Shown here piece after piece: positions 14,076 to 21,600 of a DNA stretch of 21,820 bases (its first letter is position 1; each line of letters starts with the position of its first letter). The notes beneath the pieces were generated by a model, which saw only the letters and a list, made by a program, of their open reading frames with translations, had not been told where the DNA came from and ran no database searches. A program made the translations under genes and the position numbers. This stretch comes from a virus: the IMG/VR virus record IMGVR_UViG_3300030520_000675, positions 1 to 21,820 of that record; one strand, given 5' to 3'.

Positions 14076-16286
14076 TCAGGAGGCCGCTGCGACCGAGTTC
14101 TGATCTTCTTCGCCGTTCACGTAGGGCTGTGACGGGAGAGATTTCGGTTCGGGGGTCTTGGCGGCGTTCGCCATCCCCTGCGTTTCCGCGGTGGTCGTCT
14201 GGAGTTCCGCCCGGCGCTGGGCTTCCTTGGACTGGATTCCGAGGAGCGCGCCGTAGTAGAGACCTGCGGCCTTTTTCGATTCTTCATCGAGTTCTTCGTA
14301 GTCGGAGGTCTTCATCCAGGACTCGAGGATCTGCTTGTGAAGGTCGGCGTTGTCGAATTTCCTCGGCATCCAACCGGGGACTGATTCGAGCTGGAAGGGT
14401 TTGCCCGTCTGGTAGTTGATGACCGGTTCTTCGGTGACGGGATCGAGAAGTGGTGCTTCTTCGTCGGGAAGCAGCGGGCGCGGAGGCACGTTCCAGAACG
14501 CACCCGACTTGATCAGGGCGATGATCCGGTAGGCCCTCACTTCGTCGCGTTCGTAGCTTTCGACCAGACGCTCAGGCTGGGCGGAGTTCAGCGCCGCGAT
14601 CACCACAGGCGGCGGGAAGTAGCCGGGGAACATGTTGTTGATCGAGACGATTTTGTTTTCGAGCGCCTGCCGCGTACGTCCTTCGAGGGAGCCGGGAAGC
14701 ACCTGAACGTCGGTCTGGCCTTTGATGTCAGCTCCCCGGAATTCCGAGAGGTCTTCCCAGCCGGCCGCGCCTTTGAACTTCAAGAGGCGTTCTTCGGAGT
14801 AGTAGCGCTGGACGAGCGTCAGGCAGTCCCGCATAAGTGCGGCGTGGACTTCGGCGAGGTCGGCGATGAAGTCCGCCCACGAGGCTTCGTTTCGTTCGAA
14901 GATCGCCTGGATCGCCTGCGCGCTGTGGAGACCGGCCGGGACTTCGTAGTCGAAGGAGATGCGTTCCAGCTCGGTCGAGGCGTTTTCCTGCTGGCGGTAG
15001 ACCTCGCCGGGGACTTCGTACTGCGCTTTCCATTTCGGTTCGGCGTTCGCCAGCATCGGGTCGTATTCGATGACCGTTCCCGGCTCGTCGGTGACCGGCG
15101 TCTCCTCGGACAAGGCTCCGATCGGGACCATGAGCTGCGGGTTCATCCCCATTTCGACGCCTTCTTCGGCCTTGTTCGCAGCCTGGTCGTAGGAGCGCAT
15201 CGGGTCGATCAGGGAGATGACGAGTCCCCTGTTGCGATCAGAGGCTGCATCCACTGCGTAGAAGAGGCGGTGAAGAGCGGGTTCATCGACGACGTTGCCT
15301 TCGTTGTCGACGCAGGGATAGGACTCTTCGGGGAAGATCACGCGCCCGTTGGCCATGATCAGCCGCCGTCCCATGGGCCATTTGGCGCAGGGCCGCTCCA
15401 GGTATTCGACGACCATCACCATTTCGGTCCCGGTGCGAAGTCTCTGAGGCTTGGGGACGGAGGCGGTTTCGGCGTCGGCCTTCAGCTTTTCCCCGTTGTC
15501 GATGAAGCCTTCTTCTTCTTCGACCAAGGACACCGGGCGTGCGGTCTCGACCGCCATCCAGCGCGACTCCTCGAACTCGACGCCCGGTTCCCAGAGAACC
15601 TCGAGACCGCCGTAGACGACGATCTTCACCTCGCCCTTCCCGATGTACTGCGGGTTGTCGGGATCTGGCTGCCCCGCGTAGGGCATCGAGCCGTCTTCGA
15701 GGACGAGGTCGGCTTCGGGATGGACGGAGACATCGACGTAGGGCCCGACGCTGGAATCCCAACGCGCCCCGATGAACCCTTCATCCGTCACGAGGCCGTT
15801 CCAGATCAGCCGTTTCGTGGCCCGTTTGATTTCCCACTTCTCGTAGCCCGCGTAGGCGACTTTTTCGGCCACCTGCGAGGCAAGGAACGCTTCCTCGCCT
15901 TCACCTGAAGGGATGATTTCGTAGCCGGGGATCTTGGCCGTCGAGGCCGCGATCTTGCGCTTGATGATCGGCCCGAGGAGATCGTGGGAGCGTCTGATCC
16001 GGTGATCGGGCATCGTGCCGCCGTTGGAGAGCGCGACGGTCGAGGTCTGGTTGAAGGAGACCTGATCCTCACCGATCCACCCGTAGTGGTTGCCGTTGGT
16101 GAAGGCGCTGGCGAGTTTCCGGCGCGGAGCTACCTGTTTGAGCCGTTCGCGTCCACGATCGACCCGTTTCTGAACGTCCTTCGGAGGCTTGATCGGAGGA
16201 CTGACCTTCTTGGTCGGTTCGGCTTCGGGATCGGAGGCGACAGGTTTCCCCATCGCCTTCGCCGCGATCTCGGTCAGCGATGCCAC
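14076..16286 (-). CDS. Portal protein (736 aa)
   Basis: The protein forms the ring at the head vertex through which DNA enters and leaves. Its large size is typical of short-tailed phages with P22-like portals. Recognisable parts include a basic N-terminus (about 35-60), RRSHDLLGPIIKRKIAA (98-114), LIWNGLVTDEGFIGARWD (160-177), PMGRRLIMANGRVIFPEE (304-321, the W-P-x-G-R-x-L run common in these portals) and RSYDQAANKAEEGVEMGMNP (364-383). A long helical crown-proximal section (about 430-500) includes VPAGLHSAQAIQAIFERNEA. The C-terminal 70 residues are Gln/Ala/Glu-rich, like a barrel or crown helix. Translation begins at GTG directly after the TAA of the membrane-protein gene, with GAGGG about eight bases upstream. 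It is followed by a gap with a hairpin and then scaffold and capsid. Confidence 0.87.
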   Translation of the reverse strand: MASLTEIAAKAMGKPVASDPEAEPTKKVSPPIKPPKDVQKRVDRGRERLKQVAPRRKLASAFTNGNHYGWIGEDQVSFNQTSTVALSNGGTMPDHRIRRSHDLLGPIIKRKIAASTAKIPGYEIIPSGEGEEAFLASQVAEKVAYAGYEKWEIKRATKRLIWNGLVTDEGFIGARWDSSVGPYVDVSVHPEADLVLEDGSMPYAGQPDPDNPQYIGKGEVKIVVYGGLEVLWEPGVEFEESRWMAVETARPVSLVEEEEGFIDNGEKLKADAETASVPKPQRLRTGTEMVMVVEYLERPCAKWPMGRRLIMANGRVIFPEESYPCVDNEGNVVDEPALHRLFYAVDAASDRNRGLVISLIDPMRSYDQAANKAEEGVEMGMNPQLMVPIGALSEETPVTDEPGTVIEYDPMLANAEPKWKAQYEVPGEVYRQQENASTELERISFDYEVPAGLHSAQAIQAIFERNEASWADFIADLAEVHAALMRDCLTLVQRYYSEERLLKFKGAAGWEDLSEFRGADIKGQTDVQVLPGSLEGRTRQALENKIVSINNMFPGYFPPPVVIAALNSAQPERLVESYERDEVRAYRIIALIKSGAFWNVPPRPLLPDEEAPLLDPVTEEPVINYQTGKPFQLESVPGWMPRKFDNADLHKQILESWMKTSDYEELDEESKKAAGLYYGALLGIQSKEAQRRAELQTTTAETQGMANAAKTPEPKSLPSQPYVNGEEDQNSVAAAS

Positions 16287-16499
16287 TTAGTTGTCCCTCG
16301 GGATCTGCCCACGGGATTCCATGAGCTTCTTGTACTGCTGGTCGGTGAAGACCCGCTCGGGTTTCGGGTGCTTGGGGGCTTCTTCCACGATCACGTTCTG
16401 CGGGCTCTGTAGCCGCCGTACGAGCTTCTCGCGCTCGCGCCAGTTGAAGTACGCCTGAGCGACGAGAGCGACGACGAGAAGGCAGCAGACGAAGATCAT
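16287..16499 (-). CDS. Small single-pass membrane protein before the portal gene (70 aa)
   Basis: Residues 1-17 form one hydrophobic helix (MIFVCCLLVVALVAQAY) followed by a basic, helical REREKLVRRLQSP and a Pro/Lys-rich tail. The topology suggests the N-terminus in the membrane and the tail in the cytoplasm. From memory, genes of this exact design (one helix, a charged helix, then a short LQ/IQ-x-P phrase) commonly precede portal genes in actinobacterial phages; the function is not known. It has only one helix and is not next to a lysin, so I do not call it a holin. The ATG overlaps the previous TGA (ATGA), and the portal GTG follows its TAA without a gap. Confidence 0.75.
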   Translation of the reverse strand: MIFVCCLLVVALVAQAYFNWREREKLVRRLQSPQNVIVEEAPKHPKPERVFTDQQYKKLMESRGQIPRDN

Positions 16500-16831
16500 G
16501 AGCCTTCCGCCGTGATGATCCGTCCACCCGAGTCGCGGAGGAAGTTGGCGTGATTACGGACCGCGGTCCCGGTCGAGACGACGACTCGTCCTTCCGAATC
16601 GAGCGGAAGGCCGAAGCGGACCTTTGACACCGTGGAACCGGCCGAGAGACAGACCTGTCCTTTGGTGGTCAGAGGCCAGCCGTTGGTCCTACGCGCGACA
16701 GTGCCCCCGACGACCGTGGCAAGACTGCCCGCTGACGTGCGTGCGAGTCCTTCTCGGCGCTTGCCTTCGCCACTCGGTTTGATGACCAGCTTCCCGCTGG
16801 ATCGCAGGAAGCCACCGGGGTCCTTCGACAC
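16496..16831 (-). CDS. Protein built of five ~22-residue beta repeats (111 aa)
   Basis: No known family is assigned. Nearly the whole chain consists of five units starting at residues 7, 28, 51, 74 and 96: GFLRSSGKLVI, GLARTSAGSLATV, GWPLTTKGQVCLS, GLPLDSEGRVVVS and NFLRDSGGRIIT. Each has an aromatic or Leu, a polar turn ending in Gly, and a Val/Ile strand. The pattern predicts repeated beta-hairpins, so it may form a solenoid, a small propeller or an oligomer-building ring. The GTG start lies just after the TGA of the SAP-like gene, and its TGA overlaps the next ATG. Lying between terminase and portal, it could be a head-vertex or surface protein, but nothing in the sequence shows that directly. 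Confidence 0.72.
   Translation of the reverse strand: MSKDPGGFLRSSGKLVIKPSGEGKRREGLARTSAGSLATVVGGTVARRTNGWPLTTKGQVCLSAGSTVSKVRFGLPLDSEGRVVVSTGTAVRNHANFLRDSGGRIITAEGS
16511..16813 (-). repeat. Five degenerate ~66-bp coding repeats
   Basis: Protein-level repeats with spacings of 21, 23, 23 and 22 residues fill this gene. The consensus is roughly G-L/F/W-P/L/A-L/R-x-S/T-x-G-x-V/L-V/A. The nucleotide copies are strongly diverged, so this is an old internal duplication kept by selection on the fold. Confidence 0.7.
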
Positions 16832-16834
16832 CGA

Positions 16835-17320
16835 TCAGCCCCGGATCTTCTCGATGATGTCTTTCTTCGTGCTGGCTCCGTGAAGCTCCACGCCGTTCTT
16901 CTTCGCGGTCGCCTTCAACTGCGCCACGGTGCGGTCCTCGTAGGAGCCTGAGCCGGTGTCGTCGTCATCGGCGTCTCCCGCGTTCGGGACGACGGTCGTC
17001 GGGACGGGAGCGTCCTTCGGCTCGCCGTGGATGTCGGTGAGCTGTTCGGGACGCTGGTCCGGGGCGGTGACCAACTGCGAGGAGGTCCGGTTGTCGGCTT
17101 CGTTCGAGGACTCGTAGTAGATCCGCGAGCCGTCGATGTCGGAGATGCCCAGACCGGCTTTGCCCTCGGCGTCGTAGGTCTCGTCGGCGCTCAGGGTCGT
17201 GGTGGTCGCTGGTTTGGTGGTCGGGTCGATGACGACGATCTGACCGCTCTGGACGGTGATGGAACGGACTGGACCGGGGAGCGTGTTGCCCTGACCGGGA
17301 TTCATTTCAAGTACGGGCAT
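16835..17320 (-). CDS. Protein with C-terminal SAP/Rho-N-like domain (161 aa)
   Basis: The first third is beta-like (VRSITVQSGQIVVIDP, residues 18-33). The middle (about 85-125) is Pro/Asp-rich and probably unstructured, with an acidic DADDDDTG. The last 35 residues (TVAQLKATAKKNGVELHGAS, then KKDIIEKIRG) have the helix-turn-helix pattern of SAP or Rho N-terminal domains, which often bind nucleic acid and occur in small phage structural-region proteins. I chose the ATG at 17320, which has a GGAGG-type site in good place and overlaps the preceding gene by 14 bases. The longer in-frame start at 17350 overlaps it by 44 bases and adds a ten-residue unlike stretch. It may be a head-completion or packaging-associated protein; I am unsure of this. 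Confidence 0.75.
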   Translation of the reverse strand: MPVLEMNPGQGNTLPGPVRSITVQSGQIVVIDPTTKPATTTTLSADETYDAEGKAGLGISDIDGSRIYYESSNEADNRTSSQLVTAPDQRPEQLTDIHGEPKDAPVPTTVVPNAGDADDDDTGSGSYEDRTVAQLKATAKKNGVELHGASTKKDIIEKIRG

Positions 17321-17744
17321 TGATGATCTCCTCCTTGGTTGGCTCGACAAGCTCCTCGGCCGCGGCGATGATCTCCGTGTCGGGAAGCTCGATGTCTGGG
17401 TAGAACTGGCTGATGACCGCGCTTGCGGCAGCCGCTCCTGCGTAGGCGAAGGCTGCGGCTTCTGCTCGGGCCTCGATCTTGGAGGTCTTCTTGTCGCCGA
17501 GCAGTTCGGCGTTCTCGTTGATCAGGGCGTCACGCTCGGCCTGAAGGACTTCGGCCTCGGCCAAGGTCAACATCCCGCACTCCTTCGCGGCACGTTCGAC
17601 GATGTCCCGCCGTAGGTAGACGTGAGGGTCGGGACCGTTCGCCTCGGCTCCGAAGTCGATGATGTCCCCGTCGGCGCGGCCGGAGATGATGCAGCTCTTC
17701 GGTAAGAACGGGAGTGGCTTGTGGACGATGCGGGGACGTGCCAT
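17307..17744 (-). CDS. Conserved-type unknown protein with CIISGR...DGDIIDFG motif (145 aa)
   Basis: The N-terminal half contains SCIISGRADGDIIDFG (17-32), HVYLRRDIVERAAKECGML (41-59) and then a coiled-coil-like segment (about 62-95). An Ala-rich hydrophobic stretch at about 97-112 (AAAFAYAGAAAASAVISQF) could be a weak membrane helix or simply a packed helix. From memory, proteins with a Cys-x-Ile-[ST]-Gly-Arg and D-G-D/E-[IV]-[IV]-D-F phrase are common beside the terminase or portal of actinobacterial phages, function unknown. The ATG overlaps the terminase TAA by one base (TAATG). No catalytic assignment can be made. Confidence 0.78.
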   Translation of the reverse strand: MARPRIVHKPLPFLPKSCIISGRADGDIIDFGAEANGPDPHVYLRRDIVERAAKECGMLTLAEAEVLQAERDALINENAELLGDKKTSKIEARAEAAAFAYAGAAAASAVISQFYPDIELPDTEIIAAAEELVEPTKEEIINART

Positions 17745-19318
17745 TACGAGAACTTCCCTCCTACTCCGTGGGCGATCTTTTTAGGTGATTTGAATTCAGG
17801 TGCCGTGCCGGGCGTCCAGCGTTTTTCTGAAGGTGCCTTGCGGTGTTTGCGGCGCTCCTTGGCGATCTGGTGGGTCATCGCGATGTAGCGCATCACGTCA
17901 CAGAAGTGGTCGTTCTTCTTGACCACACCGAACGAGCCGTCCTCTTTCGGGTTCAGGCGGTACTTGCCGATCTCTTTCAGCAGGTGGGTGCAGCGGGAGG
18001 AGATCTGGATCAACGGAGCAGAGTTGCCTTCGCCGTCCTTGTGATCCATCCGCCGGAGAACCTCGAAGACTCCGGCTTCGACTTCGTTCTGAGCCGGGAT
18101 CACCCTCATCCCTGCTTCCCTCCAGGCCATATCGATCCGTTTCCCGGTTGCCAATTCCCGGGTCCAGGCGGAGGGATCGATGATGCGGTACTTCGGCTCC
18201 TTCGGCAGGCCCCACTTTTCTCTTATGTCGAAGATCCGTTCGGCGCAGTTGGCGGGGATCGCTGAAGCTCCGGAGGCTTTGTACTCGTCGTAGATCAGCA
18301 TGCGCCCTTCCTGGTCGAAACCCGCGAAGAGGACGGCGGTGGTCTGCTGGCCCGGATCTATTCCGTCCACCTGCACGAGGGGGCTGATTCGATCGGTATC
18401 GATTTTGGATTCATCGACCACGTGGATCGCAGCCGAGAATTCCGGATAGACGAGCCCTTTGAAGTGGGTGTAGTTGCCCTCGGCGTATGAGGCTCTGACC
18501 GCCTCGGGGATTTTGGCGAGCGCACCTTCCAGCCCCTCTTTCGACAGATACGGGTTGTCGTAGATCGAGGAGCGCACGACGATCAGTCCGTTCGGGTAAT
18601 CCTCGGATTGCTGCTCCTCCCAGACCTGTGGAGCTTTTTCAGGTCCCTTTTTCTCCTCGAACTCGTCGTGCGTCCAGCCGAGGCCATGGATCGGTGAGTA
18701 GGCGAAAAGCTCTTCCCCGTTGACCTCGGCGAGCCGCATCGAGGTGTTCCAGCGGATTTCTTCGCCCTTGTCTCCTTTGGGTTCCTCGTCGTAGAGGACG
18801 ATCTGGCGGGTGACGCCGCCGAACTTGTTCACGTCCTGCTCGAGCGTGAGGAAGTCGATCATCCCCCCGTTGGCGAATTGGAGCTGGTGGTTTTTCTCGC
18901 CCCACGCCTTTTCCCACGAGCCTTGACGGAGTTGGGATTCCGGCACCCATTTGTGGAGCGTTTCGAGGACGGACATCAACGTCGCCCCGAAGTCCGGCAT
19001 GATCACCCGGGCCTTGACCGGCGCACTCCAGCGCTTGTAGGGCCTCAGGTGTGGAGGGATCATGTCGTCGTCGACCAACTGGATCACGAGGTACACGACT
19101 CCTGCCGTGGACTTCCCCGATCGAGTCCCACCCATGTAGACCTTCGTCTTGGCCTCTGAGGCCATGAAGGCGACCTGCTTGGCGTGGGGACGGAACTTCT
19201 GAAGAGGGTTCTCGTCGAGCGTCGACATGACCTCGGCGAGAAGTTTCTGGACCTCCGGGTCTCTGAGCTGTTCGGGGGTGGCCTCGATCTTCAGGCCGCC
19301 CGGAAGCGTGAGACTCAA
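17744..19318 (-). CDS. terL: Terminase large subunit (524 aa)
   Basis: This is the motor ATPase and nuclease that packages phage DNA through the portal. The Walker A motif is MGGTRSGKS at 62-70. The Walker B is IVLYDEE at 173-179, with the catalytic Glu at 178 or 179. The C-terminal nuclease shows the usual three acidic sites: VDGIDPG (D318/D321), RIIDPSAW (D381) and DHFCDVMRY (D470/D474). Length is normal. Translation from TTG at 19318 overlaps the stop of the hydrolase gene (TTGA). No strong ribosome site is seen, and ATG at residue 31 is a weaker alternative that would still keep all motifs. No small terminase subunit is recognised in the window; one of the tiny upstream genes, or a gene beyond 21820, could encode it. 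Confidence 0.95.
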   Translation of the reverse strand: MSLTLPGGLKIEATPEQLRDPEVQKLLAEVMSTLDENPLQKFRPHAKQVAFMASEAKTKVYMGGTRSGKSTAGVVYLVIQLVDDDMIPPHLRPYKRWSAPVKARVIMPDFGATLMSVLETLHKWVPESQLRQGSWEKAWGEKNHQLQFANGGMIDFLTLEQDVNKFGGVTRQIVLYDEEPKGDKGEEIRWNTSMRLAEVNGEELFAYSPIHGLGWTHDEFEEKKGPEKAPQVWEEQQSEDYPNGLIVVRSSIYDNPYLSKEGLEGALAKIPEAVRASYAEGNYTHFKGLVYPEFSAAIHVVDESKIDTDRISPLVQVDGIDPGQQTTAVLFAGFDQEGRMLIYDEYKASGASAIPANCAERIFDIREKWGLPKEPKYRIIDPSAWTRELATGKRIDMAWREAGMRVIPAQNEVEAGVFEVLRRMDHKDGEGNSAPLIQISSRCTHLLKEIGKYRLNPKEDGSFGVVKKNDHFCDVMRYIAMTHQIAKERRKHRKAPSEKRWTPGTAPEFKSPKKIAHGVGGKFS

Positions 19319-21189
19319 GCCGCGCCCACCGAGTATTTCTTTTCGAGTTCTTGAAGTTCCTGGTGAAGGGATGAGCTTTTCGAGGCGGCTTCTTCGGTCG
19401 GTTCGAACGCTTCGCTCACCGTTCGCAGTTTTCGTTTGTTTTGTTCGATCTGCTGGTGAGCGGTAAGGACATGTGCTCTGAATTTCGGACTCGCCTTGAC
19501 TTTCTTCGCGACGAGAGCGGGAGATTCACCGGAGGTCGCGGCGTAGGAAGTGATCGCTGCGGTCGGAACACCGGCGACGGAGGGTGCTGAACCGCTGACG
19601 CTCGCTCCTTCGACGTAGCTCGCGCCGGTGGAAGGAGAGCCTTCGTTCAGAAGTTGGACGTGGTTGTTCTCCGTGGACGAGCCGCCGTGATCGGTGCCGA
19701 ATGGCCGGTAGAGGCCGACCGAGTTGTATTCGGCTTCGGTGACCTGTTCGGCTCCCGCGATCGAAGGCGAGCCGACACCGATGTCTGCCGCTTCGCCTTT
19801 GGTGTGCGGGTCATCCGCAAAGCCACCGACAGAAACGGCCTGTGCGGGCGTCCTGTAGCCGCTGAGGACGTAGACAGGTTCATTGCGCTTGGCGCTGAGA
19901 AGCAGGAGACGAGCTGCGATCTCGGGCTCCTTGTTCACGTCGATCACGGAAGCGACGCCTGACGAGCCTTGGACTTCGCGGATCAGCGTTCCGCCGTTTG
20001 CCCCTTTGATCGTGATCGGGGCGGTCGAGTTGTCGTCCTTGAACCCCTTGGACCTGACGACTGCATGAAGGTCTTTCTGAACATGCTGGCCGAAGGCTTT
20101 GTAGGGAACGGCGACCCCGGCGCTTTCCTTCGGCTTCGCGACTTTCAGGCCGAGTTCCTTCGCGGTCTTACGTGCCGCCTTGAACTTCTGGACGGCCTTG
20201 GGATTCGACTTGCCTGGAGTGGCCGTGACGCCCGACTGGGCGATATCTCCGGTTCCCCACTCGCTCGGGCCCTCGATGTAGTTCCGGATTTCTTCTTCGG
20301 AAGCGCCCGACTTCGCGAGTGCCGGGATGCCTTGGATCGAGGATGCGGCCTGGTAACCGTATTCGCCACCGATCTTGCCTTCCATCCACTTGGCGGTGGC
20401 GTCGGCGGCTTTCTTCGGGGTCGTGTGGTTGAAATAGGGCGACTGGGAGAAGCTCGTCGGGTGAGCGGGATAGCCGACACCCAACTCGTTCTGTTCGCCT
20501 GCTTCGCCACCGACACCCGCCGCTGATGCTCCGCTCTCCTGACGCACCCATTCGCCTGCGAGTTTCGGCGGGATGCCGGAAGCCTTTGAGAGCTCGGCCG
20601 CGAATTCTTCCTGAGCCTTGTCGTGCAGGCCGGTGATCTGTGCGGGCTGATTCGTCCTGCGGACAAGTTTCTTCGCCTGCTTGAGATTCTGCCGCGCTTC
20701 GATCCGTTCAGGTTTCGTCCCTTTGACTTCAGGGGCTTTGCGCTGATGCGCCGCGACCTGGATCGGTTTGGCTCGAGGTGCTTCCGATCCCGGCGCTTTC
20801 CGTTTGTAGGCGGCGACGGTTACGGGTTTCGGGGTTGCCTTGCTCAGGAAGTCGGCCGAGACATGAAGCTCCCGTTTGGGAGCCGCCTCGATCGACCTGA
20901 CGACCTTCCTGACCCGCTGGACCCTCTGCTTGGCTACCTGGGCCTGCTGCTTGGCGGCTCTGGCTGCTTGTCGTTGTGCGGGTGAGGGTCCGAAGTTCTG
21001 GGTGGTGACCTGTCCGGTCGGGGCGATCGTGACGGTCGGGGCCGTCTGAGCAGTGACGACAGGAGCCGTGGAAGTTCCTCGGTTGCCACCACCGCCTTTC
21101 TGCGGCGTCGGGAGTTCGGCTTTCTTGGCACCGGGCTTGGCTACTGCCGGGAGACGATTGCCGGGGACTGGTCCGAACGTCTCCCTCAA
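19315..21189 (-). CDS. Two-domain peptidoglycan hydrolase: lysozyme-like plus M15-type peptidase (624 aa)
   Basis: Residues 1-190 are basic, Ala/Lys/Pro/Gln-rich and probably extended, with a duplicated 20-residue unit. Residues about 205-315 resemble a lytic transglycosylase/lysozyme fold: PPKLAGEWVRQESG gives a candidate catalytic Glu at 218, then ELGVGYPAH and a helical closing part. Residues about 420-515 look like a zinc DD-peptidase of the M15/hedgehog type: LSGYRTPAQ (442-450), then PHTKGEAADIG with H462 and D469, and ENNHVQL with H510 as the third likely ligand. The C-terminal 70 residues are helical. There is no signal peptide. Together the domains would cut both glycan strands and peptide stems, fitting a virion-borne entry enzyme or an endolysin. 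Large basic linkers and a place beside terL favour a virion enzyme. The start is TTG, one base after the previous stop; it could be a later codon. Confidence 0.82.
   Translation of the reverse strand: MRETFGPVPGNRLPAVAKPGAKKAELPTPQKGGGGNRGTSTAPVVTAQTAPTVTIAPTGQVTTQNFGPSPAQRQAARAAKQQAQVAKQRVQRVRKVVRSIEAAPKRELHVSADFLSKATPKPVTVAAYKRKAPGSEAPRAKPIQVAAHQRKAPEVKGTKPERIEARQNLKQAKKLVRRTNQPAQITGLHDKAQEEFAAELSKASGIPPKLAGEWVRQESGASAAGVGGEAGEQNELGVGYPAHPTSFSQSPYFNHTTPKKAADATAKWMEGKIGGEYGYQAASSIQGIPALAKSGASEEEIRNYIEGPSEWGTGDIAQSGVTATPGKSNPKAVQKFKAARKTAKELGLKVAKPKESAGVAVPYKAFGQHVQKDLHAVVRSKGFKDDNSTAPITIKGANGGTLIREVQGSSGVASVIDVNKEPEIAARLLLLSAKRNEPVYVLSGYRTPAQAVSVGGFADDPHTKGEAADIGVGSPSIAGAEQVTEAEYNSVGLYRPFGTDHGGSSTENNHVQLLNEGSPSTGASYVEGASVSGSAPSVAGVPTAAITSYAATSGESPALVAKKVKASPKFRAHVLTAHQQIEQNKRKLRTVSEAFEPTEEAASKSSSLHQELQELEKKYSVGAA
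20731..20829 (-). repeat. Duplicated 20-residue linker unit in the hydrolase
   Basis: KPVTVAAYKRKAP (121-133) and KPIQVAAHQRKAP (141-153) match at ten of 13 positions with a period of 20 residues, followed by a weaker KPERIEARQ. It lies in the basic N-terminal stalk, before the enzyme domains, so copy number may tune the reach of the stalk. Confidence 0.7.
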
Positions 21190-21190
21190 G

Positions 21191-21412
21191 TCAGTGCTTC
21201 CAGCTCTTCATCGCCTCGGCCAAGCGGGCGCGCTGACCGAGTTTGCCGCCTTTGCCCGCGGCTGCGGCCAGCGTCGAGGCAGGGATCTTCTGGCCCTGTG
21301 GAATCCCTAGCTGTGAATGCAGGGCGCCGGGCTTGATCTTGATCGAGCCTTTGCTACCGAGGTCGATCGTCTCTTTCTTCTTCAGCCGGTCGGCCGCCAT
21401 ACCTTTAGCCAT
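21191..21412 (-). CDS. Small basic conserved-type protein (73 aa)
   Basis: The protein is strongly basic and Ala/Gly/Lys-rich. A central phrase in which IKIKPGALHSQLGIPQGQKI leads into PASTLAAAAGKGGKLGQRAR resembles, from memory, small proteins of phages infecting Actinobacteria that carry a G-A-L-H-x-x-L-G-x-P-x-G-x-x-I-P run, with no known role. The N-terminus (MAKGMAADRLKKK) resembles that of the 47-aa protein nearby. The ATG has GGAG about nine bases upstream. The gene lies between the 60-aa gene and the hydrolase, whose TTG comes one base after its stop. DNA binding or a head-internal role would suit the charge but is speculation. Confidence 0.75.
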   Translation of the reverse strand: MAKGMAADRLKKKETIDLGSKGSIKIKPGALHSQLGIPQGQKIPASTLAAAAGKGGKLGQRARLAEAMKSWKH

Positions 21413-21417
21413 TCAGA

Positions 21418-21600
21418 TCAACTCCATTCGGAAGTCTTGGGTTGGACGACCGCGCTCTTGGCTTTGACGACCTGAGCGACAGTGATTGCTTTGTGTTCGA
21501 AGTTCAGAAGTTCTTTGGCCTTCTGTCCCGCTTTGCCCGGCAGCGTCGCGATTTCGTGAAGTTCTTCGGGCGTCGGGAACCAGGGTTCTTCAAAGCTCAT
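21418..21600 (-). CDS. Small protein of unknown function (60 aa)
   Basis: I do not recognise it. It starts MSFEEPWFPTPEELHEIATL, an amphipathic acidic helix led by Trp-Phe-Pro. A second helical part contains GKAGQKAKELL and AITVAQVVKAKSAVV, the last mildly hydrophobic but too short and charged for a clear membrane segment. The ATG overlaps the TGA of the 47-aa gene (ATGA), a good sign of real coupled translation. Its stop lies five bases before the next ATG. Confidence 0.68.
   Translation of the reverse strand: MSFEEPWFPTPEELHEIATLPGKAGQKAKELLNFEHKAITVAQVVKAKSAVVQPKTSEWS

Noticed and set aside
14844-15908. A 354-codon plus-strand frame opposite the portal gene
   Set aside because: It lies wholly within a well-supported portal gene and has the His/Asp/Gly/Phe-rich shadow composition.
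16287-16499. A holin for the peptidoglycan hydrolase
   Set aside because: It has a single helix, is far from the hydrolase, and has a pre-portal position that recurs for non-lysis proteins; there is no positive evidence.
17321-17350. A longer start for the SAP-like protein
   Set aside because: It would add ten residues overlapping the 145-aa gene. The ATG at 17320 has the better placed GGAGG-type site.
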